NCBI GenBank assembly: GCA_964625525.1
Contig: CAZVEE010000008.1
Location: 4,720 to 68,719, forward strand
DNA: 64,000 nucleotides
Direction: 5' to 3'
Source: CAZVEE01 sp964625525
Lineage (GTDB): Bacteria > Pseudomonadota > Alphaproteobacteria > JAJFIK01
Positions 36,501 to 45,212 of the stretch are shown in pieces (the stretch's first letter is position 1; every line of letters begins with the position of its first letter). The translations under genes and the position numbers were made by a program. The notes beneath the pieces were generated by a model that searched no databases, was not told the origin of the DNA, and saw only the letters and a list, made by a program, of their open reading frames with translations.

Positions 36501-36598
36501 GCGAAGACGGTCCGTACACAGCCTATCGCTCTCATCCAACCTTCTGGGCCGGGTTCACTATCATCGGTGACGGCGCGCGGCCTGTGTCGGTGCGCTAA
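33560..36598 (+). CDS. CHAT-domain protease with TPR repeats, predicted lipoprotein
   Basis: 1012 residues from ATG 33560, which lies inside the end of tpsA (11-base overlap) and has AGAGGACGAGG before it. The N-terminus has a lipobox (LVGLVAACATPPG), so the protein would be lipid-anchored outside the cytoplasm. TPR helices run at about 215-480, a coiled-coil-like stretch at about 540-600, and a CHAT caspase-like domain at about 700-1010. The catalytic pair is visible: His856 in YFATHGF and Cys908 in VVLSACNTGGG, followed by LARGFFYSGARSLLVSHW. CHAT peptidases cut proteins. The operon suggests TpsA as substrate or partner, but this is inference. Confidence 0.9.
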   Translation: MRTEGVRTTAWGILRALTVGLVGLVAACATPPGLLSADFDGTITRPDLIVTSVGRNAIGETCRLKADPDAARVSGETHYVIQCGEWETPSATIVQVAAGTPSGPGSDLWARAIAIDLDCGEPSALGFQGMGPSRRYDCRLKTGGWTMTAFEGEAGGARYVGRSIPVSLGPVERAIGFLSGRLSAAQAGGEDAARGERTRAIAELEAELGGRTYTAGDIESYDKLLDVASYYNSIGNYPVSEKYYRDALDVLQRNLDADDPALADPLMRLGLALSSQGNFRDADEVFARAERLAAADIDPLSSLRLQIYQSMHLAHQQRCAEALAILEPAQRALAALANREAGGGEAVLRTGSSAGAGVEFALSLGFEAALHLCLNSLTRAENTVDRAMAELSRLTATPQEWRWVFASLRAEILRRQRIYAGGRQELTTTIAERRRVLDPSRPEAIDLLALGQIQAQENRPEAAMEAYERGLAIVRENNDGLSLDQVLPYLKVLYTQAEENPDDARENSLKLFDAAQIVRDSVTAQTISQMAAQLASGDAEVAVLARELFELRRDINDLNLSIDRALARPDAQARLDEIDAMQDRRDDLREERARIDQTLQSAAPRFNQLMMEPVATERVMDALGPDEAMIQILLGEQESVSILITRDGITPVFRSLGADEVGDAVLRLRQGLVIDREQRLGSFDTDLAHAVYNAFIEPFEAQLADKRHLIMVPSGPLLSLPLGVLVREPAVVRREDYRDVAWLARDFAISIVPSPRNLVDLRSTVRPSVAPEPFIGYGDFQPVFDREPVDGDSCAARLYRAVRNAQRLPETGQELLDVARALGASARSVRLGRSFTEAAVRREALDRYRIVYFATHGFMPAGDNCLNEPALLATPGLSEAGEADNGLLRLSDVVSLNLDADMVVLSACNTGGGDGTGGEALSGLARGFFYSGARSLLVSHWYVESAASRDLMTTLFYLQRSNTTLGSAEAMRRARQSLMVSEDGPYTAYRSHPTFWAGFTIIGDGARPVSVR

Positions 36599-36603
36599 TA
36601 CTC

Positions 36604-38640
36604 TTACTTGGTGACAACGGAAATCGTGCGGCCGGTTTCACCGGCACGGGCGCGCTCCAGGTGGAACTGGATCAGGCCGTCCTGGGGCAGGCGCTTGGCA
36701 AGGATTTCGAAGTGCTCATGGGCGCGCTGGGCATCACCTTGTGCCAAGGCGGCAAAGCCCTTTTCGTAAGTCTCCAGCAACACCGCCGCCGGCGAGCCCG
36801 GATCGAGAGGCTCGTAGGTGGGGATGGGCTGAGTCTTGCCCGGTAGGATCAGATCACCGACGGACCGGAACAGAAGGCCGGGCGTGCGGGCGCGGGTGTC
36901 TTCACTGACCAGAATATTCGTGCGCACCGTTTTGTTCGCCGCTTCCAGTCGCGCGCACGTGTTCACCGCATCGCCAATGGCCGTGTAATCAAAGCGGTCA
37001 TGTCCGCCGAAATTGCCGACCACGGGATCGCCTGTGTGAACGCCGATCCGGGTGCGCCCAAGCATACGGCCTTCCCGGCGTTTCTCGGCGCGGAAGCGTT
37101 CGGAATAAGCGTGGATTTCCAAGGCGCACGCGACGGCCCGTTCTGCGTGGTCTTCAGAGGGCTCAGGCGCGCCAAAAAAGCTCATGGATCCGTCGCCTAA
37201 AAACTTATCGAGCGTCCCGCCATGGGCGAGAATGATGCGCCCCACATTATCGAGATAGGGCGAGAAGAAATCCTGCAAGTCGTTGGGTTCCATGCTCTCC
37301 GCGATACTGGTGAAGCCTTCCAGGTCGGTGAACATCAGCGTGATGGTCTCGCGATGCCCGCCCAGTTCCAGGCGCGAGGGATCCCGCTCTAACCGCGAGA
37401 CGATGGCGGGGGGCACATATTTGGCGAAGGCGGAGCGGATCATCGCCCGTTGGTTTCGGTCCTCGCGGCCCGCATACACGATGGTGATGAACGCCGCAGC
37501 GGCGAACCCGAAGGTCGGTGCCATCACCGGCATCATCAGCCCGCCCATGTTGAACATGAGGCCCGATCCTAATGTCAGGGTCAGGAGCACCGCCACCGAC
37601 ATCAGGATCTTGCCCCACATGGGAATGCCCAGGACCGCGATCCAAATCGCCAGGCCACAGACCACCAGCGCCAGCAGGACCTCCATGAAAAAGCTGAACT
37701 CGTCCTGGGTCCGCCCGTCCATGATTTGCGCCAGAATATGGGCATGGACGATCACTCCGGGCATGCGTTGGGCGTATTTGCTTTCGCTGGGCACGACGGC
37801 AAGCGGTGTGCGGTGGAAGTCGATATCCGACATCACGGGCCCGATCAGGGCGATTTTGCCCTCCAGCCAGGCGGCCGGCAGGCTGCGCACCGTGTGGGCG
37901 TCATACATCTTGAACGCTTCCACATAGGTCTCGCCCTCGGCCATGGTGGGCACACCGTGCCAGTCGATCCGCTGTTGGCGCACTTGGGGCACTTCATGGC
38001 CCAGCGCATGCGCGATGGCGGCGGCGAACTGGTAGCGGATGGGGCTGGTTTCGTTCCAGACCGGGTAGTGGTGACGCACGGTGCCGTCAAATGTGTTGCG
38101 CCGCAGATAGCCGTAGCCCGTGGGCCGGTCGCCGATGAACGAGCGCAGGATCGCCGCGCGTTTTGCGGTTGTGCCCAGCGCCTCGTCCCATGTGATGGGG
38201 ATAATCTCGGTGCGTGCTTCCCGGATCGCCCGGCGCAAGTTTTCGTCCTTGCCCTCGTCGGTTTCTGTATCCAGGGCAAAGTCCACGCCGATCGCGCGCA
38301 CGCCCGCATCGTCAAGCGCCCGAATGGTGCGCGCCAAAAAGCCCCGGTCGAGCGGCACCCGGTAGCGCAGGGTGTCGAGCGTCTCTTCGGTCACCCCGAT
38401 GATCACGATGTCCTGGTTCTGCGCCATGGTGGGCGACGCGAGGGCGACACGCAGATCGCGGGTGTATTCCTCAATGCTGGTGAAAAACTGCCACCGCGGC
38501 AACAAGAGGGTCAGTATCACCGCCACTACAAAGCCAAACGCCAGCCAATGCAGCGCATAAGGTGCCGCGCGCGCACGCGTCGGGCTCTGCGAACCCGGTG
38601 CGGCCTCGACCGGCGGCGAAAGTGCAGCGTCATCCGACAT
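36604..38640 (-). CDS. CHASE2-domain adenylate cyclase, membrane-bound
   Basis: 678 residues. A first transmembrane segment is near residues 30-48, followed by an extracytoplasmic CHASE2 sensor domain (about 60-310; IVIIGVTEETLDTLRYRVPLDRG, AIGVDFALDTE, KIALIGPVMSDIDFHRTPL). Three close transmembrane helices lie at about 315-400. The class III cyclase domain follows: FTDLEGFTSIAE (metal Asp near 437), LDKFLGDGSMSFFG (the Lys and second metal Asp), and DYTAIGDAVNTCARLE (the Asp that favours ATP). It would make cAMP in response to an outside signal. It converges on the CHAT gene with five bases between stops. Confidence 0.93.
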   Translation of the reverse strand: MSDDAALSPPVEAAPGSQSPTRARAAPYALHWLAFGFVVAVILTLLLPRWQFFTSIEEYTRDLRVALASPTMAQNQDIVIIGVTEETLDTLRYRVPLDRGFLARTIRALDDAGVRAIGVDFALDTETDEGKDENLRRAIREARTEIIPITWDEALGTTAKRAAILRSFIGDRPTGYGYLRRNTFDGTVRHHYPVWNETSPIRYQFAAAIAHALGHEVPQVRQQRIDWHGVPTMAEGETYVEAFKMYDAHTVRSLPAAWLEGKIALIGPVMSDIDFHRTPLAVVPSESKYAQRMPGVIVHAHILAQIMDGRTQDEFSFFMEVLLALVVCGLAIWIAVLGIPMWGKILMSVAVLLTLTLGSGLMFNMGGLMMPVMAPTFGFAAAAFITIVYAGREDRNQRAMIRSAFAKYVPPAIVSRLERDPSRLELGGHRETITLMFTDLEGFTSIAESMEPNDLQDFFSPYLDNVGRIILAHGGTLDKFLGDGSMSFFGAPEPSEDHAERAVACALEIHAYSERFRAEKRREGRMLGRTRIGVHTGDPVVGNFGGHDRFDYTAIGDAVNTCARLEAANKTVRTNILVSEDTRARTPGLLFRSVGDLILPGKTQPIPTYEPLDPGSPAAVLLETYEKGFAALAQGDAQRAHEHFEILAKRLPQDGLIQFHLERARAGETGRTISVVTK

Positions 38641-38874
38641 GAGCGTGATGTAATCCTCTTCGGGAGCCTTTCGGCGCGCATCGAGTGTTCACCAACCCCA
38701 CAAAGAGGTATCATAGAGCATAAGATCACGCGTCGCGTCATGCCCGTGAAATTGCCACAAGGCGAGGGGATGATTCCGCCGCGGATATGGATCCTGGCCT
38801 GCCAGCGCCCCCGCGCGCAACCCAGGTTTTGGCCGCGTGATCAACGCGTTAGTGCTCAAGAGGGGTATGCAATC

Positions 38875-39732
38875 ATGGCGAGTCAGCTCATCCGGAAAGC
38901 CGTCCGGATCACAAGTGCTGCGGTTTTGGCCACGGTTCTGGGGACTGTGTCCGCGCTGGCGGAGGAACTGGTCGTGATTCGCTCCACCGCGCCGGATATC
39001 GCGGTCGGTGCGGTGCTGGTCTCCGGCGAGACCATCGATCTACCGGCGGACACAGAAGTGGAGATCCTTTCCGAACGCGGCAACCGCACGGTGATCAGTG
39101 GTCCGTTTTCCGGCGGCGTGCAGGCACAGGGCAAGGTGATCGGTACCTCCCGGCTGGAACGGCTGCGCAACGCGATTTTCGGGACAGACGGCGGCACGCT
39201 GGTGCCCGGAGGGACCCGGCGGGCGGAAATCGAGCGGCCCGGCGCCGAGGAGGACGCGGGTCCAGTCATTCCAGCAGTCCATGTGGATCTGACCCAGACC
39301 GGCACCTGGTGCGTGGAAGAGGGCGCGGCGGTGATGCTCACCCGCGGCGACTTCGAACGCTCGCGTGCCAGCCTCGGTCAACTGCCCAGCGGCGAGACGG
39401 CCCAACTGCAATGGGCGGGCCTCGACCAGCGGGTGCCCTGGCCGGCCAACGTGCCGGTTGAAGACGGGAGCCAGTATCGGGTCGTGCGTGTGGTCTATGA
39501 AGCCGACACCTCGCCCACCCGCACCGGCGATGGCGATCAACCGATCCAGCAGGAAGTGCAGCTTGAGCCGGTGATCTTGACCATGCGGTTGGTGGAGCCG
39601 GCGCCAAACCCGGCCGCCGCCGTGCCGGTGCTGGCGCGCAACCAGTGCATGACGCAGTTCGAGCGGGCGGTGGTCGCGCTGACCGAGCCCATCCCCGATG
39701 CCGTCACCAACACTGAGTCCGCCGTTCGATAA
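38875..39732 (+). CDS. Exported FecR-like protein next to the CHASE2 cyclase
   Basis: 285 residues from ATG 38875, with AAGAGGGG at a normal distance; the frame runs far upstream antisense to the cyclase but that part is not coding. A signal peptide (ITSAAVLATVLGTVSALA) leads to a domain reading VGAVLVSGETIDLPADTEVEILSERGNRTVISGPFSGGV, the GxxIxLpaGtxvxLlsexG pattern of FecR-like beta-sandwiches. A second region (WCVEEGAAVMLTRGDFERS, LQWAGLDQRVPWPA) follows and ends with a paired cysteine. Divergent from the cyclase, 234 bases apart. In CHASE2-cyclase loci such FecR-like partners are common, as I recall. Role unknown. Confidence 0.6.
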   Translation: MASQLIRKAVRITSAAVLATVLGTVSALAEELVVIRSTAPDIAVGAVLVSGETIDLPADTEVEILSERGNRTVISGPFSGGVQAQGKVIGTSRLERLRNAIFGTDGGTLVPGGTRRAEIERPGAEEDAGPVIPAVHVDLTQTGTWCVEEGAAVMLTRGDFERSRASLGQLPSGETAQLQWAGLDQRVPWPANVPVEDGSQYRVVRVVYEADTSPTRTGDGDQPIQQEVQLEPVILTMRLVEPAPNPAAAVPVLARNQCMTQFERAVVALTEPIPDAVTNTESAVR

Positions 39733-39887
39733 TCCAATCGGCCTGCCTCACGCGTATGTCATCCCAAGAGCCCGCCCGATCGCATCGGCGCGGGCTTTCC
39801 TCACGGCCGCGTGCTACCACATGCATCGCACCTTGAGGTGTGAATGGCGGGGCGGGTGTCTGACCCGCCCGAACCGTGGGGACGCGC

Positions 39888-40964
39888 ATGGCTGGCCTGG
39901 GCAGGGCACTTTTTCTCATCGTCGTGCTGGCGGCACTGCTCGCGGCGGGTGTTTATGGCTATTTCGAGTATGTGCAGCGGGACGTCGGCGCAGAGACACG
40001 CCGAGGCGGCGGACCCGTGCCCGTGACCGTGGCGACAGTCCGGTTTGATGCGTTCTCCGACCGCATTGAGGCCCTCGGCACCGCCCAGGCCAATGAATCC
40101 GTCGACATCACCTCCAAAGTCACCGAAACCGTGCGCACCATCGCCTTCGAGGATGGGGCGACAGTGGAGGCCGGCGCCATCCTGGTTGAATTGACCGACG
40201 AGGAAGAGGGTGCGGCACTGGCCGAGGCGCGGGCCACGCTGCTGGAAGCGGAACAACAGTATCAACGCATTGCCGGGCTTGTGAACCGAGGCAATGCCAC
40301 CGAGGCGCGCCTGGAACAGACGGTCTCAGTGCGCGATCAAGCGCGTGCCCGCGTGCGCGCCATCGAGGCGCGCCTTGCCGACCGGCTGATCCGCGCGCCT
40401 TTCGACGGCATTTTGGGCTTGCGTCAGGTCAGCCCCGGCACACTCGTCACCCCTGGCACCGTGATCACCACGCTTGATGACGTGGATCCGATCAAGCTCG
40501 ATTTTGCAATTCCCGAGACCTTCTACGTGGCCGTGCGCCAGGGTCAGCCCATTGCCGCGACGGCCGATGCCTATGCGGATGAAACGTTCACCGGCACTGT
40601 GACGGTGGTGGACACACGCATCGATCCGCTCACCCGGTCGGTGACTGTGCGCAGCGAGATCCCTAACGGCGACGGGCGCCTGCGCCCGGGCATGCTGTTG
40701 CGGGTGATCATCGAAAAGGATCAGCGCCGCTCCCTGATGGTGCCGGAGGACGCGGTCGTGCCCCTCGACACCCGGGTGTTCGTATTCCGGCTGACCGAGG
40801 ACAACACTGTCGAGCGGGTGGAAATCATCACGGGCGGCCGGCGGCCGGGCGCGGTTGAAGTGTTGAGTGGCTTGGAGGCAGGCGACCAGGTCGTCGCCGG
40901 CGGCACCAATCGGGTGCGGCCGGGCGCGCCGGTCAATGTGGTCGGCAGCCGCGATAGCGAATAA
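39888..40964 (+). CDS. RND efflux periplasmic adaptor (membrane fusion protein)
   Basis: 358 residues from ATG 39888 with GGGGA before it. One N-terminal membrane anchor (LFLIVVLAALLAAGVYGYFEYV), a barrel-sandwich lipoyl half (VDITSKVTETVRTIAFEDGATVEAGAILVEL), a helical hairpin (about 95-150), the second lipoyl half (RLIRAPFDGILGLRQVSPGTLVTPGT), and a C-terminal beta domain. It links the inner-membrane pump of the next gene with an outer-membrane channel not encoded here. An eight-bp hairpin GGGCGGGT/ACCCGCCC (39850-39870) lies just upstream and could be a leader element. Confidence 0.93.
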   Translation: MAGLGRALFLIVVLAALLAAGVYGYFEYVQRDVGAETRRGGGPVPVTVATVRFDAFSDRIEALGTAQANESVDITSKVTETVRTIAFEDGATVEAGAILVELTDEEEGAALAEARATLLEAEQQYQRIAGLVNRGNATEARLEQTVSVRDQARARVRAIEARLADRLIRAPFDGILGLRQVSPGTLVTPGTVITTLDDVDPIKLDFAIPETFYVAVRQGQPIAATADAYADETFTGTVTVVDTRIDPLTRSVTVRSEIPNGDGRLRPGMLLRVIIEKDQRRSLMVPEDAVVPLDTRVFVFRLTEDNTVERVEIITGGRRPGAVEVLSGLEAGDQVVAGGTNRVRPGAPVNVVGSRDSE

Positions 40965-40976
40965 GGGATCCACGCC

Positions 40977-43900
40977 ATGATGCTCTCCGACATTTCGGTC
41001 ACGCGTCCGGTCTTGGCCATGGTGTTCAGCATCCTGCTGGTCGCGTTCGGCGTGCTGTCTTTCCAAAGCCTGCCGCTGCGCGAACTGCCCGATATCGATC
41101 CGCCCATCGTCTCCATCGATACCGCCTATCGAGGTGCCTCGGCCGACATTGTGGACACCCGCATCACCCAGGTGCTGGAGGACCGGATCAGCGGCATTGA
41201 GGGCATTGAGGAGATTGAGTCCACCAGTCAGGACGGCCGCTCCGACGTCACCATTACGTTCAGTTTGGATCGGGATATCGATGACGCGGCCAATGACGTG
41301 CGCAGCGCCATTTCCCGGGTGCTCGATAACTTGCCCGATGAGGCGGATCCGCCGGAAGTCGCCAAGGCCGAAGCCGATGCGCGGCCCATTATGTGGTTCA
41401 ATCTCGCCTCCGAGACCATGAACCGGCTGGAGCTGACCGACTATGCGCGGCGCTTCCTGGTGGACCGGCTGTCCGTGTCCGAAGGCGTGGCGCGGGTCTT
41501 TGTGGGCGGCTCGCAAAACTATGCCATGCGGATCTGGATCGACCGGGCCCGGCTGGCGGCCCGGGGACTGACCGTCGCCGATGTAGAAGACGCCCTGCGC
41601 GAGGAGAATGTGGAGCTGCCGGCGGGGCGCATTGAGTCTAGCGACCGGCAATTCACAGTGCGGGTGGATCGCTCTTATCTCACGGCCGATGATTTCGCGC
41701 GGCTGGTGCTGCGCGAAGGCGAAGACGGATATCTCATCCGCCTGGAGGATGTGGCGCGGGTCGAGTTGGGCGCCGATGAGCGGCGCAGTGATTTCCGCGG
41801 CAACACCACGCCCATGGTGGGTCTGGGTGTGGTGCGCCAGTCTACCGCCAATATTCTCGATGTGGCCCGGGCGGCCCGGGCGGAGGTGGAGCGCATTCGC
41901 CCGACCCTGCCGGAAGGCACGGACATCTTCTACAGCTTCGATAGCTCCATTTTCATCGAAGCGGCCGTGAACGATGTGTACCGGACACTGATGATCGCGA
42001 TCTGCGTGGTCATCGCGGTCATCTATTTGTTCCTGGGCTCCTGGCGCGCGGCGCTGGTGCCCATGGTGACGGTGCCGGTCTGTCTCATTGGGGCCTTGAG
42101 CATTTTCACCGCTTTCGGGCTGTCCTTGAACTTGCTGACCCTACTGGCGCTGGTCTTGTCCATCGGCCTTGTGGTGGATGACTCCATTGTGGTGCTGGAG
42201 AATGTGCAGCGGCGCGTGGATATGGGGGAGCCGCGGCTGGTGGCGGCCTATCGCGGTGTGCGCCAGGTGGGCTTTGCGGTGATCGCCACCACGCTGGTGC
42301 TTATCGCTGTCTTCGTGCCGATCATTTTCCTAGACGGCAATATCGGTCGGTTGTTCGGCGAATTGGCCATTGCCATTGCCGCCGCCGTGGGGCTGTCCAC
42401 CTTTGTTGCGCTGACGCTTTCGGCGATGATGACCTCGAAACTACTGCGGCCGGGCCAGGCGAGCGGGCCATTGGCGCGCGGGGTCAACTGGGTGCTGGAC
42501 GGTTTGACGGAAGCCTATGTGGCGTCTCTCAGTCTGATTATCCGCATGCCGATCCTGGTCGGTGTGTTCGTGCTGCTGGCGGTCGCGGCCACCTATGGGC
42601 TGTTCCGCGTGGTGCCGGGAGAACTGGCACCGCCGGAGGACCGCGGGTCCTTTATCATCATCGTGCAGGGCCCCGAGGGGGCCAGCTATCCCACCACGGT
42701 CGCGACCATGCGCAAGGTGGAAGAGGTGATGATGCCGTATGTGGAGGCAGGTGAGGTGAACCGCGTGCTCATGCGGGTTCCCGGCAGCTTCGGCGGCGGC
42801 GAGGAGTTCAACACCGGTCTGGGCATCATCGTCCTCACGCTGTGGGACGAGCGGGAGCGCGACGGCATCACCATTCTCAATGAGGTGCGCGGCAAGCTCT
42901 CCACCATTCCCGATGCGCGCATCTTCCCCATCATGCGCCAAGGGTTCGGACGCGGCGGAGGAGGTCAGCCGGTGCAGTTCGTGATTGGCGGCTCCAATTA
43001 CGAGGAGCTAAGCCTGTGGCGCGATATGATGATGGAACGCATTGCCGAGTATCCCGGCATCGTCAATCCGGACTCAGACCTGCGCGAGACCAAGCCGCAA
43101 CTTCGGGTGCGGATCGATACCCAGCGCGCGGCGGATCTGGGCGTGTCGGTCGAGGAGATCGGCTCGACGCTCGAAACCATGCTGGGGGGGCGGCGTGTCA
43201 CGACGTTCATTGATCGGGGCGAAGAGTATGACGTGATCCTCCAAGGCGAGGAAAGCGACCAGAGCCAGCCCAACGACCTGACCAATATCTTTGTGCGCTC
43301 AAGCCGGACGGATGCGCTGATCCCGCTGTCCAATCTGGTCACCTTGCAAGAGGTCGCCGATGCTGGCCGGCTGAACCGGTACAATCGCCTGCGCGCGGTG
43401 ACCATCGAGGCCGGGCTCGGGGGCGAGACAACCCTGGGCGAGGCGCTCGATTTTCTGGAAACCACGGCGCGCGAGATCCTGCCGGCGGCGGCGCAGATCG
43501 ACTACAAAGGGCAATCCCGGGAATTCCAGGACTCGCGCACCTCGCTCCTGTTCACCTTCGCCATGGCGCTTCTGATTGTGTTTCTGGTGCTGGCGGCGCA
43601 GTTCGAGAGCTTCATCCACCCATTCATCATTATGCTGACCGTCCCTGTGGCGGTGGCGGGTGGCTTCTACGGCCTTTTTGTCGTCGACAGCAGCCTGAAT
43701 ATCTACAGCCAGATCGGGATGATTATTCTCGTTGGACTGGCGGCCAAGAATGGCATCCTGATTGTGGAATTCGCGAACCAGATGCGCGATGCCGGGCTCG
43801 ATGTGCATGAATCGGTGATGCGGGCCGCGCGCACCCGCTTCCGCCCGATCCTCATGACGGGGCTGTCCACATCGCTGGGGGCGGTGCCGTTGATTTTGGC

Positions 43901-44099
43901 CGATGGGGCGGGCTCGGCGAGCCGCTTGACCATCGGTGTGGTGGTGTTTTCCGGCGTGCTCTTTGCCACCTTGATCACGCTCTTTGTCGTGCCGGTGTTC
44001 TATCGTGCGCTGGCGGGCTATACCAACCCGCCGGGAGCCGTCGCGCGGGAGCTGGAGAGCTTCGAGCGCCAGTACACGGCGACCGACGAGAAAGTCTAG
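40977..44099 (+). CDS. RND efflux permease (AcrB/MexB-like)
   Basis: 1040 residues, the usual length, twelve transmembrane helices with two large periplasmic loops. It opens with LSDISVTRPVLAMVFSILLV. The proton-relay aspartates are D401 and D402 in GLVVDDSIVVLENVQRR, and GLAAKNGILIVEFANQMRD near residue 920 carries the matching Lys. FRPILMTGLSTSLGAVPLI is also conserved. It expels drugs or other amphipathic compounds using the proton gradient. It starts 12 bases after the adaptor gene. The outer-membrane partner is not in the window. Confidence 0.95.
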   Translation: MMLSDISVTRPVLAMVFSILLVAFGVLSFQSLPLRELPDIDPPIVSIDTAYRGASADIVDTRITQVLEDRISGIEGIEEIESTSQDGRSDVTITFSLDRDIDDAANDVRSAISRVLDNLPDEADPPEVAKAEADARPIMWFNLASETMNRLELTDYARRFLVDRLSVSEGVARVFVGGSQNYAMRIWIDRARLAARGLTVADVEDALREENVELPAGRIESSDRQFTVRVDRSYLTADDFARLVLREGEDGYLIRLEDVARVELGADERRSDFRGNTTPMVGLGVVRQSTANILDVARAARAEVERIRPTLPEGTDIFYSFDSSIFIEAAVNDVYRTLMIAICVVIAVIYLFLGSWRAALVPMVTVPVCLIGALSIFTAFGLSLNLLTLLALVLSIGLVVDDSIVVLENVQRRVDMGEPRLVAAYRGVRQVGFAVIATTLVLIAVFVPIIFLDGNIGRLFGELAIAIAAAVGLSTFVALTLSAMMTSKLLRPGQASGPLARGVNWVLDGLTEAYVASLSLIIRMPILVGVFVLLAVAATYGLFRVVPGELAPPEDRGSFIIIVQGPEGASYPTTVATMRKVEEVMMPYVEAGEVNRVLMRVPGSFGGGEEFNTGLGIIVLTLWDERERDGITILNEVRGKLSTIPDARIFPIMRQGFGRGGGGQPVQFVIGGSNYEELSLWRDMMMERIAEYPGIVNPDSDLRETKPQLRVRIDTQRAADLGVSVEEIGSTLETMLGGRRVTTFIDRGEEYDVILQGEESDQSQPNDLTNIFVRSSRTDALIPLSNLVTLQEVADAGRLNRYNRLRAVTIEAGLGGETTLGEALDFLETTAREILPAAAQIDYKGQSREFQDSRTSLLFTFAMALLIVFLVLAAQFESFIHPFIIMLTVPVAVAGGFYGLFVVDSSLNIYSQIGMIILVGLAAKNGILIVEFANQMRDAGLDVHESVMRAARTRFRPILMTGLSTSLGAVPLILADGAGSASRLTIGVVVFSGVLFATLITLFVVPVFYRALAGYTNPPGAVARELESFERQYTATDEKV

Positions 44100-44130
44100 C
44101 GCCCGCGATAGCGAAAGAGACGAGGACAGC

Positions 44131-44397
44131 ATGGCCGAGGTCCCCCGTGGATATCCGAAGTTCCACAACGAAATCGGTGCGCCGGAAGTGCGCATCGGGG
44201 TGAAGGAATTTGAGTGCGTGGGCGCGCTGCCGCCCCATGACCATCCCCACGTCTATCTCGACATGGGGGATGAGACGGTCATCGACTGTCCGTATTGCGG
44301 GACGCGCTATGTCTTCGACGCCTCGTTGAACCGGCTCGAATGCCGCCCGGCAGAATGCTTCTTCGACGAATCCGAGCGCCCGCGCGCAAGCATGTAG
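44131..44397 (+). CDS. CHCC zinc-finger protein, NDUFS6-like
   Basis: 88 residues from ATG 44131 with GAGACGAGGA before it. The metal site is DHPHVYLDMG, then CPYCGTRYVF and CRPAECFF, matching the zf-CHCC family, whose mitochondrial relative is complex I subunit NDUFS6. Such small proteins are widespread in alphaproteobacteria and are thought to take part in complex I assembly or stability. It follows the RND operon by 31 bases, which may be chance. Confidence 0.85.
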   Translation: MAEVPRGYPKFHNEIGAPEVRIGVKEFECVGALPPHDHPHVYLDMGDETVIDCPYCGTRYVFDASLNRLECRPAECFFDESERPRASM

Positions 44398-44507
44398 TCG
44401 TGCTCGCATCGGGCTAGGCAGGCGCCGCCTGTTCACGCTACCGTTTTCCCTCTTGGAGGCGGGGTCTTTAGATCGTTAGGATGGGCGAGATGGCTGGAGA
44501 TGCGGCG

Positions 44508-45179
44508 ATGACCCGGCAAGGCCGGACCAAATGGACGCTCCTGCGCGGTTTCGCGCTCGGACTCACGGCGCTTGCGATCACCGCATGCGGGTCCAGTGGC
44601 CCGGCCAAGCCGCGCCTGACGGGGGCGCCGCCTGAACAATTCGCCGCCGCCTTGGCTCTGAAGGACACCGGCAATTGCGCCGATGCGATGCCGACGTTTG
44701 AGCGACTAGCGCAGCGCGGGCGCGGCTGGGAACTGGCGCAAGTGCATTATGCGGATTGCCTGCTGGAAGCGGGGCAGGTGGATGATGCTCTGAAATGGTT
44801 GACCTTGGCCGCTGAGTCCAATGAACCGCGTGCCCAGGCGCGGCTGGCGCTGGCCTATCTGGAGGGTACAGGCGTGACGACCGATCCGGTGCAGGCCGCG
44901 AAATGGTATGTGCTCGCCACCCGTGAAACTCTCGAAGGTCTGGTGGCCGACAGCGATCTGCCGCCCGATTTCCGCGCCCGCCTCGATGCCGGGCTGACCG
45001 AACGCGCCAAGGCGGACGGGGCGGCTCTGGCGGCGGCCTGGATCCCCACTTATCAGGGCGTCAACGCGGAGCTTGTAAACCAGCCTCCGGTGCGCGAACG
45101 CGAGGCGGCGACACCCCGCGCGGCGCGGCCTGGCCAGGAAACCTGGGACCAACAGAACCGGCGCCGGCGGCGCTGGTAA
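44508..45179 (+). CDS. Sel1-repeat lipoprotein
   Basis: 223 residues from ATG 44508, preferred over 44481 because GGAGA lies seven bases before it. The N-terminus has a basic start (TRQGRTKWTLLRG), a hydrophobic core and a lipobox (LAITACGSS). Two Sel1-like repeats run at about 75-140 (YADCLLEAGQVDDALKWLTLAAESNEP, LALAYLEGTGVTTDPVQAAKWYVLA). The C-terminus is rich in Arg, Ala and Pro. Probably anchored to the periplasmic face of a membrane; partner unknown. It lies directly upstream of pntAB where pntAA would be expected. Confidence 0.75.
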   Translation: MTRQGRTKWTLLRGFALGLTALAITACGSSGPAKPRLTGAPPEQFAAALALKDTGNCADAMPTFERLAQRGRGWELAQVHYADCLLEAGQVDDALKWLTLAAESNEPRAQARLALAYLEGTGVTTDPVQAAKWYVLATRETLEGLVADSDLPPDFRARLDAGLTERAKADGAALAAAWIPTYQGVNAELVNQPPVREREAATPRAARPGQETWDQQNRRRRRW

Positions 45180-45212
45180 CCAGACCCCACAAGATCACGC
45201 GGGAGAGAGCCC

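Noticed and set aside
37726..38874. Upstream extension of the FecR-like gene to 37726
   Set aside because: This part is antisense to the CHASE2 cyclase. The signal peptide and ribosome site fix the start at 38875.
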